From Rhexocercosporidium sp. MPI-PUGE-AT-0058 (taxonomy: Eukaryota; Ascomycota; Leotiomycetes; Helotiales), in assembly GCA_020746875.1 (NCBI GenBank), contig JAGTJL010000038.1:1-64000 (forward strand): DNA of 64,000 nucleotides. Direction: 5' to 3'. The notes beneath the pieces are model-generated. The model saw only the letters and a program-made list of their open reading frames with translations. It made no database searches and was not told the DNA's origin. Each line of letters opens with the position of its first letter. Within the stretch, counting starts at the first letter, position 1. Positions 1 through 12,849 of the stretch are shown here, one piece after another. The translations under genes and the position numbers were made by a program.

Positions 1-3000
1 ATTAAGCGTATTTCGAAATCGCGCTTTTCTTTTTTAAATTAATAATATAAAAACGCTTATTCGACTTCTTATTAATAACGATATTGATATATAAATAAAA
101 AATAAAATAACTAGAAACATATTTAATAAGTGTTTAATTAACCAAAATGAAATAATAATTAAGAATTCGTAAAGCTATCGACGTAACTTTTAATTCGGGA
201 TCACAAGTAAATTTAGCTTTTTAATTATTCTTAATATTAGCTTTTATAAAATTAATTATATTATAAGCTTTAATTCCGGAATAAATCAGAACTTTAAAAT
301 AAATAATAAATCTAAGATTATTGTCCTTTTGACTTATTAAAATAATAAGATATAATTCGTAATCTTAGCGAAAATATTATTAAGAAATATTATAAATTAT
401 ATTATATATAAAAGCAATTAGCGGATTAGTCTTACTCGTATTCTAATAATAAAACTAATATATTTCGAACTCCGATTTAAAAAAGTTAATAAGCTTAGCT
501 TTTTTAAAACCGGAAGAGAAAATATATTTAATATTAAGCGAAAAGTCTGGAACGGAATAATTAGACTTCTTAAGTATATTAAGAGCTTTTAATATTAAGT
601 ATTACTTTCGAAGGTCTTTAATTTATCTTAAATCCAAAGCTTATGTTAAGGCTTTTGCGGTTAGTTTGAAGTTCGAATAGCTTAATTATATTTTATATTT
701 TATATTTTTTACGTTTTTAAATTTCTTAAATATTTTAATAAAACTAAGATTAAAGCAAAAAGTTTCTGAGTTTCTTTTATAATTTTTAAGTTATTAAATA
801 TTTTTTTAGACTTTTATAACCTTTAATTCCTTTTATAATATATTATAATAATCTGCGAAGTATTAAATATAAAACGCGCATATTATCTTTTTTTTTTATT
901 TTTTTTATACGTCGATTCGTTTTATAATAAAATACTTTGCGAATCGCAAGCGGATCGCTAATAATGAATTCATTTCGAACGGGTCTTCGAATTCTAAGAT
1001 AATTTTAATTAATTTTAAGATTTTATAATAATAGCTTTTAATATCTAGCTCGATATTAAATATATTATATTTTTCTTTTAAGAAAACCTTAATAACGACT
1101 TTTAATTCGGGATTATAAGTTCTTTTAATAATGCTTTTAATTAGTTTTACGATATTTATAATATAAATAGAATTAAATTCGGCTTTAAGAAGCGCACGAA
1201 GTTTTAAAGTATAACGCTGGATACGGTTTATCGCTGTAGCTAATAAATCCTCTTCTGTTAGCTTAACTCCTGCCTTAAAAGCATTCTTCCGAAGTCGACT
1301 TCGCTCGGCGTTTATATATTCGATAATAAAATCCTATAATTCCTTAAGAAAATTAAAGATTATATAAGTAAATTAATTATTTAATTATTTTAAAGGAGAT
1401 TTAGCTAGCGAATTATAGCTAATAATATTAAGTAAAGCTAAGTCGGGGAATTAATTTATAAAAGGAACTAGAGTTAGCTTTTTTATAACTTTTTTCGGGG
1501 ATTTAATTAATGCAAAGACCCGAGTTTCCTTTTATTAACTAGACTTTAGTATAAGATTTGGCACGAAATCCTCTAAAAGATCTCGAATCACGGGCTCTTC
1601 GACTTCTGAGTTAAGATTATCGATTAAAAGGACTTCGATTAATTTATAAGGCTTAAAAAGATTAATTAAAAGTTTAAAAAAAAGAGTTATAAAAATTATA
1701 AAAAGTAAGGCTAAGTTTATAATTTTATCGACTTTTAATCCGAGATTAAAAGTCGTAATTAATTATTCGACTACTTTAAGAGTTTTAGTTTTTAATTTAA
1801 GATCTAGAGTCGGAGACGCCAGATCAATTGCTTAAGAAGCGGCGATTTCTAATCCAAGATTAAAAATTATAATTAATTACTTTACTTTTTTAAAAATAAC
1901 TTTTTATTTAATAATTATAAAAATATACGTTTCGCTTTTATTTAAAAAGTCTTTTAATAATATAATCTTATTTTTATTTATAAAAACAAGGAGCTTATAA
2001 TAAGAAACTTTAAATTTAATCTTAATAAAAGCTTTATTTAATAAAAGAATTTAAATTTTCTTAAAAAAGTTTACGTTATCTTTTTACGTTATTTAATATT
2101 AATTAATAATATTAAGCGAAAGCTTAATACTCTTCCGATTTTTTAACGCGCTTCCTCCTTCGATCCGCTTTAATTAAGCTTTATTAAAAATAAACTTATT
2201 TAAAGTTTTAATTATTAAAAAAAACAACTTAACTTTCTTTATTAACGTAATAAGCTGCCTTTAGGCTTTATTTTTACTTATTGCTTTTATATAATATTTT
2301 CGAAACATCTTTGCTCAATTAAAAATAAGCAAATAATCAAGCTTTTTTTTACTTTTAAACTGCTTATCTCTTTTATTTATTATATTTTAGACTCAGTCGT
2401 AAAAATTCTTATTACTCCGATTATAGTCTTTTTTATCGAATCCTTTCTCTTTTACTAAATGCTTAATAATTATATCGTACTAATTAACGAGATTATTATC
2501 TTTTACTTTTAAAGCTTATTTAATACTCTTATTTCTTATACTTATTAAGAATTGTTTTTTATTCGGCTTAAAAATATTAAAGACTTTTTTAATTTCGGCA
2601 ATCGAAGTCAATATTTTTCTTTTAAAAAAAACAGAAAGCACGAGTCTTAATTCAGAATCACGAGTTCGCTTCGTAATAGCTTTAGATTTAGACTTTATTA
2701 GCGTAGCTAGTTTCTTAAAGCTTTTAGCGCTTAAACCTCCGATTAAACTAAACCCGGATAAAAGTCCGGCAATTTCTTAGACTTCGTTATTTAATATATC
2801 TTCTATTATAGCCGCTGAGTTAATAATGACACGCTTTATGACTAAAAAGCCGGGATTATGAATTACCTTTAGCCGGCTTCCTATTCGGTTTAATTTAAAT
2901 AGTATTTTTATAAGTAATTTTAACTCCTAATCCGGGATCACGAGTTAAATTCGGCTAAATTTCCCGATTTAAGGTGGCTTTCGAGGTTTTTTATGGAAAC
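1..3000 (-). mobile_element. RIP-degraded retroelement remnant with repeated peptide motif
   Basis: No intact frame exists. Minus-strand translation shows protein-like stretches between RIP stops, for example around 2,600-2,850. A short motif read as T-(R/C)-D-P-(G/E)-L recurs at 191-208, 1103-1120, 1736-1753, 2648-2665 and 2928-2945 in the same orientation. The same motif recurs inside or beside the next Gypsy relic (7009-7026 and 9851-9868). I therefore infer the 5' or gag-like part of the same or a related minus-strand element. I see no polymerase motifs here, so the class is inferred only. Confidence 0.4.
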
Positions 3001-3599
3001 ATAACTTAAATCGAGGATTTTTGAAATTTAATATAATTAATATAAAAAATTAAAAGTAAAATATAAAAAAAGCTAGTTTAAGTATTCCTTAAGCGAGCTT
3101 ATTAATCCTTTCGCCTTAAAGAGCTACTTCTCTTTTTGCGACATATAATAAAGTTATTAACTTATTCTTAATTAAGAAACTAATACTTCTTATAATATTT
3201 GCTTTTTAAATAAATATACGTGACTTTAAATTAAATAAAGTAAATAAATAATCTTAAGCGAGAGGCATTCTAACCCCGCTTAAAAAGTAATAATTATTAA
3301 TAAAAGAAAGCAATTAACGACTTAAAAAAAAAGAAATATATAAGATTAAGCTTTTTATATTAAAATCTAAAAAAAAAAGCTTTTAAAATAAAAAAATAAA
3401 AATAAAATAAAAAACAAAACGTAATAAAACGTTTAAAATACTTAGAAATACGCGTAATATAATTAAAAGAAAATAAATGAAAAAAGCAAATAAAATTATA
3501 AATTACAAAAACTATTAAAATACCCGTCTTTAATTATAATCGAAAGTGATTTTACTTTTAAAAAAATAAAAATATATAAAGAATTAAAAAGAAATAATC

Positions 3600-6500
3600 T
3601 TATAAACGGCTTTTTAAGCTTACGTTAATAAAAAAAGGACAATTTAAATGCAAGATAGAGTTTAGCGCTCTTTAATTATTAATAATATAATTTCGGCTTT
3701 AAAATCTTCGAATTCGCTGCTATTTAATTCTTTATTTAAGTCTTCGGAATTAATTTAAAGGTTTAAATCTAATAGAAATAAGGTTTAATTTCGTTAATAA
3801 AATCGTTTTAATCGATTTGCTAAAAAAATATCTTATAAAAGAACTCTATCGAATTCGCGAAAAGAATAATAACTTTTTTTATTATTTGCTTTCGATATTC
3901 AGAATAGTCTTAATTATTAATAATTAAGCTTATTATTTGCCGAGAGATTAATTATATGTTTTATATTATATATTAAAACTAAATCTTCTTCTTAAATCGG
4001 TATATTTTTTATATTTTTCGTTCTATTTTAGAATATTTTATTTGCTTTTTTATATTATTTCTTTCGTAAGATAATTTCTTAAATATCTTTATTACGTAAT
4101 TCTAGCTATTAGCACTTTATTATTAAGAGATTTCTTCTCGTCTTAATTTATCCGTAATTAAATATTCTTTAGACCGGGAATTTATTTTTAAGAAGTAATA
4201 TAAGCTCTCGTTTATATAATAAGAAAAATAATATTACTCTTATTAATTAATAAATAAACGTCCGTAAAGCGAATAAAATATACGAGAATTTTCGTATTTA
4301 ATAATAAAAGTCTTTTTTTATTACTTTAAAAAAGCTATTTAAAATATCTCGATAAGCTTTTTTCGCTATTCCGTTGCTTTTAAAATTATACGCCGAGATT
4401 TGAATCCTTTTAATATTATACTTAATTATAAAAGCATAAACAATTCCTTTATTTTCCGGTTTTTTATTAATAATTAATTTTTTAAATAATTTATAATAAT
4501 AAATAAGATTTTCTTAAAAGAATTTTATTATTTCTTTTATTATAATTAAGCTTAAAGCTTTTCCTTCGATCTATTTTAATAAATCTTCTTTTGTAAAAAT
4601 AAAGCATTTCTTCTTATTATTTATAATTAGAACTCGTGCGATATTTAAGCTTACTTTTTTAAATATTTTTATAAGTTACGTAAAATATAAAAGATTCTCT
4701 TTTTTCTTTGCCTTCCGTTTTTAATAACTTACGTAACTCTTATAAAAAGTCTTATAATTTTCAAATAAATCCTACTAGAAAAAACACTTAATAAAGTAAT
4801 AATATATTATTTCTCCTTTTCGATATCCGCCTTCTTTATAGTATTTAAAAATAACTTAATGCCGCTTGGCCTTATTATTTATTATAAGCCTTATTAAGTA
4901 TATATTATTAGCTCTTTTATATAAATTATAATTGTGAACGAAATATTAAAAAGCTTTATTTTTAAAGCGTTTGAAATTATTTAATTTAATTATAGCTAGG
5001 CGTTTAAGGTTTATTAAAAAGCGAGCAATCTCTTCCGAGTCGTTAAAGTAAGTATTATTAAGAATTCGCTCTTAAAAATTATAATCCGGGCTTATTAGTC
5101 GCTTCGTTATTATCTTAAATATTATAATTACTTTTAATTCGGTTGTAATCTATTCGTTAATATTTTACTTTTGTTATTCTATAATATCTAAAGAATATTC
5201 TCTTCTTTATTTAAATAATTTATTCGCCGCTATATTTTTATTTTTAAGGATATATTTAACTTTAAAGTCTATTAGTCGTATTTAAATAGTTTAATTTATT
5301 AATAGCGCTCCGAGTAAATCGCTTATTATATTATTAAATTATTTTATAAGAATTTTAGCGTCGATTTTAAAGATAAAATATATCTCGTAAAGCTTATTTT
5401 ATATTTTCTTTATTATTTTAAGAGCCCTTCGGCATTCTTTTTTTATAATATTATATTAGCTCTCGGCTTTTGTTTACAATTTACTCTCGAATCGCGCAAA
5501 GTGCTTTTTCTTATTTTTATTTAATTATTAAAAAACTACTTCTTAGCTTATTTTATTAGTATTTATTATTAAGATAATCTTGCTTTTTTTAAGCTTATAA
5601 TTAATCTTAATTAAAGCAAGTGTATTAAGAAGCGTATTTTTCAAGAATTATATAATTTTTTTCTAGAATTTTAATTAAGCGAATTTAATTCTTTTTTTTT
5701 ATTATAACGTAAATCGGTGCCGCGATAATAAAAAAGTTTTTAATTTAAAAGCAATAATATATTATAATTTTAATAAACGCTCTTATTTTAATCACGCTCT
5801 TATATCGTTTTTATTTATAAATTTTCGAAATTTTCAATATTTTTAAGTACTGCCTTTTATTATTCGTAACGTATTTTATAATTTTTAACCCGAGTAAGTA
5901 ATATTAAGACTTCAGTCCGATAGTCGCTCTTGCTCTTTCGAAGCGTATTAATACTTTATTTAAGTTTTGAATATATTTTATAATAAATCTCCGGATTTCT
6001 GATAATACTTCTTTATTATTATAAAATAATATAAAACTTTTAATTCTTATATTATTCATATAAAATAAAGCTATATAAAAATATAATTTAAAAAAATCTT
6101 GTAAATTACTTATATAAATTAAGCGATTAAGTTAATTACTTCTTAAAAAAGTCTCGTCATCCGGAGTAAATTAATTAAAATATAAATCGCTATTATATCT
6201 TTTGATCGAGCGTGTAATAAGAACTGATTATACTTTAAGAAAAGGTCTATTAGTAATGTTATAATTAATTTAGTAGATTCGGTTAAGAATTAATTAATAT
6301 TTAATAAAACATTTATATTTCGTATCGTAATTTTATTTATTTTTATTACGGCCGTAATAAGTCGATATGATTTTTTTTCTTTTTTAGTTATGAGAAATTA
6401 TTTATTTTTATATAATTTATAATATTATTTTAGGATTTTTTACTTTATCTTTTCTTTTAATATCGAAATAACTTTATCTTATAAAGCTTTTAATATAAGA

Positions 6501-9100
6501 AAAGATTTTTCTTATTACGCTTTATATAGTATTATTTTAATTTCTAAAGGTAATAAAACTTCTTTTTTAATTTTTCTTAAATAAATCTAGTCGAAAGCCA
6601 GTATTACTTCCCGATTTAAAAGTATTTCGTAAAAGAATTCTTATTTTTATTTTAAGATTTATTTTCTAATAATTAATTATTTAAATTATTTTTTTATTAA
6701 TTTGTTTTTATTGCTAGCTCAAAGAACTTTTTAATAATAAAGTTATTAAATTTGCTTTTTAAGTAAGATAGTCTTACTTTTTCGTCTTTCTCGAACTAGT
6801 TATTAATTCCTTTAAATATATCTCTATTTATTTTCTTTAAATTAATTAATTTTATTTTATTGACTTTTCTTTTATATAATATATTAATCTCTACTGATTT
6901 TAATAATAAGGCTTTAAGTAAGTGACTATCGAATATAAAGAAAAAGTCTTTTTTATTTTTATTTAATTAAAATACGAAAATCTTTAGTTTTAATTAATAT
7001 TTAACTTTTAATCTAAGATTAAAAGTCTTATATTCTTTTTCTTTTGTTTTTACTTTTTTTAATAATAATTAAAGATTTAAAACGCTTATAAAATCTCTTA
7101 AAATCCTATTTTTAATTAATAATCTCAGATTATTAATAAAATCCCTTAAATTTAAATTATTTAAGCTTTCTTAAAAACTAATATCTTTTTAATACGTATA
7201 TTAATTAAACGTTTTCCGTTTTGTTTTCGTACTCCGCTTTATCCCTAATAATTATAACTCTCCTAGTTATTATTTTCTTTATATTTAAAAAAGTTGCTTA
7301 TATAATTCCATTCTTAAAGTAATCGAAGCTCATACGACTTTTTAAGATAAATAGTATACTTAATAAAATATCGTAACTTATATTATTAATAATTATAAAA
7401 TCGGTATAATTTTCAATTCTTTTAATATTTATTATTATATTCTAAATATAACTCGCGAATATAAATTTATTTTCGATAATAATAATAAATGTTAAAACTT
7501 TATAATTTAAAATTAAAAGTCTTATTTCTTTTACTATAGCTCGATTTATTATATTAACTTCCGCTTCGCAGTCGATTATAGCTCTACTTTTAATTCGTCT
7601 TATTACCGTAACTTATAATTTCGGTATTTATATAATTATTTTTAAGCAATTATAAATAATTTCAATTCGTTTAACGATTGCGTTAACTAAAACCTTTCTT
7701 TTTTTAAAAGATTTTTTAAATAATTTCGCGAGATTAATTATTTTAATAAAAAACTTATTTAATCTTGAGTTCGATTAAGACGCTTTTTCGTTATTTATAA
7801 ATATAATCTTAAGTTTATATTTTTTTTTAATAAAAACGATCAAGATTTAATAGTTTATTATCCGATCTTAGCGTAATTATAATTTTTATAAGTCTTTTAA
7901 CTTAAAGTTTAAGTTTTAATTTATTATATTCTTTATTACTTACTCTTAAGCTACGACTAAAATATATTAATTTATTTATTTTTCTTTTTTTAAAACTCCG
8001 GCTAACTTTTTTCTTTTAATTAAACGTTTAATTATAATTTTAATTTTAAAATTAATAAAATCGTCCTTTATTTTATTATTTTCGTTAATTTCGCTAATTC
8101 TTTTTAATTTCTTATTCGCTTTATTTAAAAATATTTTATAATCTTATCTTCTTGCCAAAAGTATAAAGCGTAATTTTTTTATATTTATTAATTTCTTTTT
8201 AACTCCGGCTGTATTAATTAATATTAAAAGGCCTTTAAGATTAATTTACTTTCTCTTTTATATAATATTCACGTTAAGAAGATTACTTAACCGATTCTCT
8301 GAAGCTAAATCTACTTCTTCCGGCCGTTTTTTAATAATATAAATTAAGCGATTAGATTTACGTGCTTTTAAGTTCTTATTATATTCCGTGCTATTAGTTT
8401 TTTATCGAATCGCTACGACTTAAGATTATCTTAATTTTTTCTAAGCTAATTAAATATTTTCTTAATATAGTCCGATATAAATTTTTTTATATTTATTAAT
8501 ATAATAAATATTATTATCGATAAAGTAATAAAAGAAAAGATACTAATTTCTAAACTTATATAATAAGCTATCGAACTAGTTATTATAAAAGTTATATATT
8601 TTATTCCCGTATCTTATTATATTAATACTAACGCTTTCGCTTAAATCTATTATTTCGCTTTTATTATTTTACTAAGAGTACCCGAGATTAATAAACTTAT
8701 ATTAAATATATTAAAATAAAATCCGACTCTTAAGACTAAACTCTAAAACGTAAAGCTTTATATTTAAAATTTAATTTAATTTAAAATAAATAAAGTTTAT
8801 TTTTAAATTAGTTATTTTTATAATTAAACTTTTATCTTATCGGTGTTTATTTTAGCTTTTTCTAAGAAAAGCAACGTAATAAGTGCCTTTTTTATTGCTT
8901 TGGTAATTATTAAAAATTAAGTATATTCTTTTATTAAATCCTGAATTTCCTTTGTATATAATATTATTAATTGTTTTTCTTGCTAAAGAGCTTTTATTAT
9001 TTATTTACTTTTAACCGTCTTAAGAACGTATTTTATAAATTCGAGATACTTCTTTTTATAAGATTTTAGTTTAAAGTCATCGATCTTAAGTTATTTAATA
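3600..9100 (-). mobile_element. Gypsy (Ty3-type) retrotransposon relic, minus strand
   Basis: Read right to left and through RIP stops, the minus strand gives the Gypsy pol order. Reverse transcriptase lies near 5,850-6,900, with the catalytic YxDD box now read as Y-M-N-N-I at about 6,046-6,061 (both Asp codons mutated to Asn). It is followed by thumb and connection sequence with a recognisable V-L-I-R-F-E-R-A-R-A-T-I-G stretch near 5,920-5,960, then RNase H. Integrase follows at about 4,100-4,900, with an N-G-I-A-(E/K)-K-A-Y-R-D-I-L segment near 4,340-4,400 and an F-F-L-L-Y segment downstream. Gag and protease would lie at about 7,200-9,100 but are too mutated for domain calls. No LTR pair was identified. 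The element is non-functional. Confidence 0.72.
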
Positions 9101-11519
9101 ATTTTATTTCGAAAGGAAGTTAATAATCTTAAGAAAAAGAGTCTGCCTTAATCGACTTTGCTAAGGATTTTCTAGTATATAAAAGCTTTTAAGATTTAAG
9201 AATAAAGTCGGCAATAACTCTTAAGGTCTATAGTAATACGTTAAATTATAATAAATTCTCGAAAGAAGTTTATAAACTCTTAGATTTATTATTAATTATA
9301 TTTTTTAAATTCCGATTTTAATACTTTTGCTAATACTTTTTATCTTTTCTTATTCTTTTATTCCGAAAGAGTTTTAATAATATTTCGTCGGAAGTTATTA
9401 TAATATTAAGGTAAACGAATTATTTAATTATTTTTTAATACTTTATAATTTATACTAATCTTTACGTATTATTTCAGAAAATCCGAGATATTTGCTCTCG
9501 AGAAGAGAAATATATCTATTAACCCGAGGAGAAGTATAATCCCTCGAAGGAAGTAATTAATATCGCTAGTAATTATATCTCGTAAGTTCTTTTTAATTCT
9601 TAATATAATTTCCGAGTTTTTAAGACTTAAGTTTAAGAGTTCTATAGAATTGCTAATTAAAGTGTTTAACGAGTTTAAAAAAGATAAAAGTAATTAAGTT
9701 TAAAAGGTTTTTGACTTTACTTTAATATTTAATTTAATTTAATTAAAGTTCGGGAATTCAGGAAATTCCGTAAATAATAAAAATATATATTAATTATTTT
9801 TATTATTAAATATTAACAATATTCGTAAGTTTTTATTTTTTATTAACTTCTAATCCCGGCTCACTAGTTTTAATCTAGTAGATTTACTAATCTCTTAGTT
9901 AATTTCAGTTAACGTATATCTAATTTATTTTAATAAGATATTATAAATTAAAATCAATACTAATAAGAACCTTAAAACCAGGAGTTCGGATTACTTAGCG
10001 ATTTCAGTTTAAATTAAAGCTTATTCTTTATATTCTGAATTATTAAAAAAACGCCTTAATTTAAAATATAAAACTAATAATATTTCTCTAAGTTTTCTTA
10101 TTTATAATTTATAATTTCCGGCGTCTCCTTAAAGAATTAAGTTCGGCCGTTTGAGCTTTATTAACGGGTTGTCGAGATAAGCTATTTTAATTTAAGTTTA
10201 ATTCTTATATTATTATTAATTATCGAGTCTTTTTAAAAGAAAAAAGAAGCGCTTAATTTAAAAAGCGGAAAATTATAGATTTCTAGTTTTAATAAATAGT
10301 CTTAATTACGAATCGAGATACTTCTATATAAGTTGTATAAAGACGAATCCGTACGATTTTCTTTTTACGTAAGTTATTAATATAAAAGTTATAATAAATA
10401 AAGAACGTAATACGGCGTAAGGCATTAAGCAAGAAGCTTAATAACTTTAAGGGGTTAAGATTTAAAGTAGAAAAGTATTTAATTCTTTTAATTTTATATA
10501 AAAGAAAAGCCTCTTATACGAACCTTTAAAAGTTATATGCCTAATTCCTTAAATAACGCCTTAAGCATCATTTCCTGGCTAGAATCGCCACTTTACAACA
10601 AAGTCTTTATTTTTATAAGTAAGTTTTAATCTTTAGTAATATTTTATCTTTAAGTTCGACGCCGACTTAATACCGCATTTTATTCGCAAATTAATAGGCA
10701 AACCGAACGACAAAATTAAGTCTTAGAATTCTATTTAAGGATATATTATAATTATCGCTAAAATAATTAAGCCTTTAAGCTAGCTTTAACGGAATTCATA
10801 TATAATAATTCGGTATATATATTTATTAATTCGATACCTTTTCAAATACTATACGGGTTTAACTTAAAGCTTAATTTAAACGTCGAGGACGACGTTTAAA
10901 AAGAAGAGGCACTTATTATAATTAAAAGAATAAGACTCTTATAATAAAAAAAAAAGTACTTATAGAAAAGCTTTAAATTACTTCCGAATTTTATAAAAAG
11001 TTTTACGATATTAAATATAAAAAGACTAAGTTTTAAGTCGGGGATATAGTTTTATTAATTATAAAATACCTTTAATAATTAAGACTTTCTTGAAAACTTA
11101 TTAATAAATTTCTAGGGCCTTTTAAGATTAAGAGAATTATTTATAATTATAATTAAATATATTAGCTCGAACTGCCCCCGACTTACCGTATTTATAATAC
11201 TTTTTACATATTATTTTTAAAACCGTAATAAGAATAAAAGAGAGTCGAAGCTAAACCAGAGGCGATTTAAGTTTAAAAATAAGAAGAGTTCGAGGTTAAG
11301 TTTATTTAAGCTCATAAGGATACGAGGCAAGGCCGCCTGTATTTAATTTATTAAAAAGGTTATTTTATTATAAATAATATTTAAGAGCTTATAAGTCATT
11401 TTTACGTACGCTAAAGAAGTATTATAAGAATATTTAAGGGATATATTAAGAGAAGGAAAATCGGAATTACGACGGAGGTCATAAAGATAAAGAAATTAAG
11501 AGTAAAAAGTCTTCATAAG

Positions 11520-12300
11520 CTCCGAAGGGCGCCGGAGGCAAAACGAAAGAAGCCCGAAAGCATAAACCATAATATAATAAAAAGCCCGAAGGCGCCATTT
11601 ATAGCTCGAGGCTGCCCTCGCTAAGAGAGAGGAAGCGGCGGGCCCGAAGGTCCTCTTTTATATTCTTGTCCTTATCCTTCTCCTTTTTAACCTCGCCCTC
11701 GGGGGCTTATTAAAGTTAGTACGGAAGAAATACAAAGGCATATTAATATTTATAAGGACACGACGTAATAACTCTCGAAGGAAAGCGTTAGTCTCGTTTT
11801 GCGCAGCGAGAAGCTAGCGAAAGAGAGCATTAATAGTAGTAATAGCGGCAGGAGTAATAATAATAGCGGCGGCAAGACGGGGAGTGGCGGAGGCGGGACG
11901 GAAGGGAGACGAAGCGTTACCGCCGGTAGACCGGGCGGCCCGAGTAAATCGGTCTACCGCGGCTACTATAGTAATAATTAAGTCTCGAACCTCGTCGACC
12001 GAGGCAAAGCCGAAGGCAAAGTCATCTTAAGCTATAAATAGCTTTAAAGTAAGGTCGTATGCCTTCTCGGGGAGCTATTAAAGTTAATACGGATGCTTTA
12101 ATATTTATTAATAACGAAGGGATATTAAAGTATTTACGGTAATACACCGAGACTTTTAATTACGGCAGCGATTATACTTAATACTATTAGCCTTCGAAAA
12201 GGCACAGACGTGGTCTATTACGCTATTAATAAGGTGGCGGGCGCAGCGGCAGCAAATCGAAGCTATAACAAAAGCAAGTCGAATATATAGTTTAATATAA
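11520..12300 (+). other. GC-richer low-complexity tail of the Gypsy relic
   Basis: This stretch lies between the chromodomain and the 3' LTR. It is much richer in G and C than its surroundings, with runs such as GGCGGCGGG-type purine-rich text. It contains a 60-codon frame (11,799-11,981) made almost only of Ser, Asn, Gly, Arg and Lys. The frame opens with TTG, so it is not a convincing gene. A short unit starting GCTATTAAAGTT / CTTATTAAAGTT occurs twice, near 11,705 and 12,080. I see no recognisable domain. It may be untranslated 3' sequence of the element or captured DNA. Confidence 0.45.
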
Positions 12301-12643
12301 TATAATATAATATAATAAAAGAAAAACGGAAGGATAGCGAAACCAAATCGAAGGAAAAGATAATAATATTAATTAAAAATTAAATTTATTTAAGGGCTAA
12401 AATATAAATAAACCACGGCAGAACTCGCCATACCGCTTAATTATATAAACTATTATTAATTTAAACTCGTTTACATTTCGATTTAAGTCCGTAATATTAT
12501 TATTTACTTTACGAGTAAATTACTTTTATTTTAAGGAATCGAGTCCGACTTAGGCCTATATATATTTCGATTTACGTCCGCTATATTATATTATTATTAT
12601 ATTATTTTATATTTTAAGGATAAGATTTTAAAAGAGGGAGTAA

Positions 12644-12845
12644 TATTAAGAGTGGAATTTAATATAAAGAGAGTCGGGGGTTTTATAAAAGGTTTATAAG
12701 CTTAGCACGGATCACGTGTTAATATCTTTATTTATTTACTTCGGAGGGAAGTAGAAAGGATTTAGAAAGCTAGAGATTAATCTGAATTACAATTGGCATA
12801 CCCTGAACGTTTCGAATAGTAATTCCCTATTATTTAAACCTTACA
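12644..12845 (+). repeat. 3' LTR of the chromodomain Gypsy relic
   Basis: It follows the purine-rich tract at 12,631-12,640 and starts TATTAAG, a RIP form of TGTTAAG. It ends CCTTACA at 12,839-12,845. The second half (GCTTAGCACGG..CACGTG and GAATTACAA) matches the solo LTR at 22,805-22,983, so both belong to one family. No target duplication is expected here because the 5' partner is lost. Confidence 0.6.
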
Positions 12846-12849
12846 GTGT

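Larger units (their letters stand above)
9870..12845 (+). mobile_element. Chromodomain Gypsy relic, 3' half, plus strand
   Basis: Plus-strand translation shows the end of RNase H (about 10,140-10,250) and then an integrase. The integrase core C-terminal part reads Q-x-N-R-Q-T-E-R-Q-N at about 10,690-10,720, followed by the typical tyrosine- and asparagine-rich stretch and Y-G-F near 10,850. The integrase C-terminal module (11,040-11,235) contains L-G-P-F-K-I and L-E-L-P, ending in F-L-K-P. A chromodomain-like segment follows at about 11,260-11,420 with R-x-G-R-L-Y-L-I-(W)-(W)-K-G-Y. A purine-rich tract, AAAGAGGGAG, lies at 12,631-12,640 just before the 3' LTR. The 5' half (gag, protease, most of RT) is missing or lost at the junction with the opposite-strand Gypsy near 9,870. 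Non-functional. Confidence 0.78.

Noticed and set aside
1..60. Possible telomere at the window start
   Set aside because: No TTAGGG-type repeat is present; the start is ordinary RIP-degraded sequence.
11799..11981. 60-codon Ser/Asn/Gly-rich frame
   Set aside because: Non-ATG start, low complexity, lies in the untranslated tail of a Gypsy relic.
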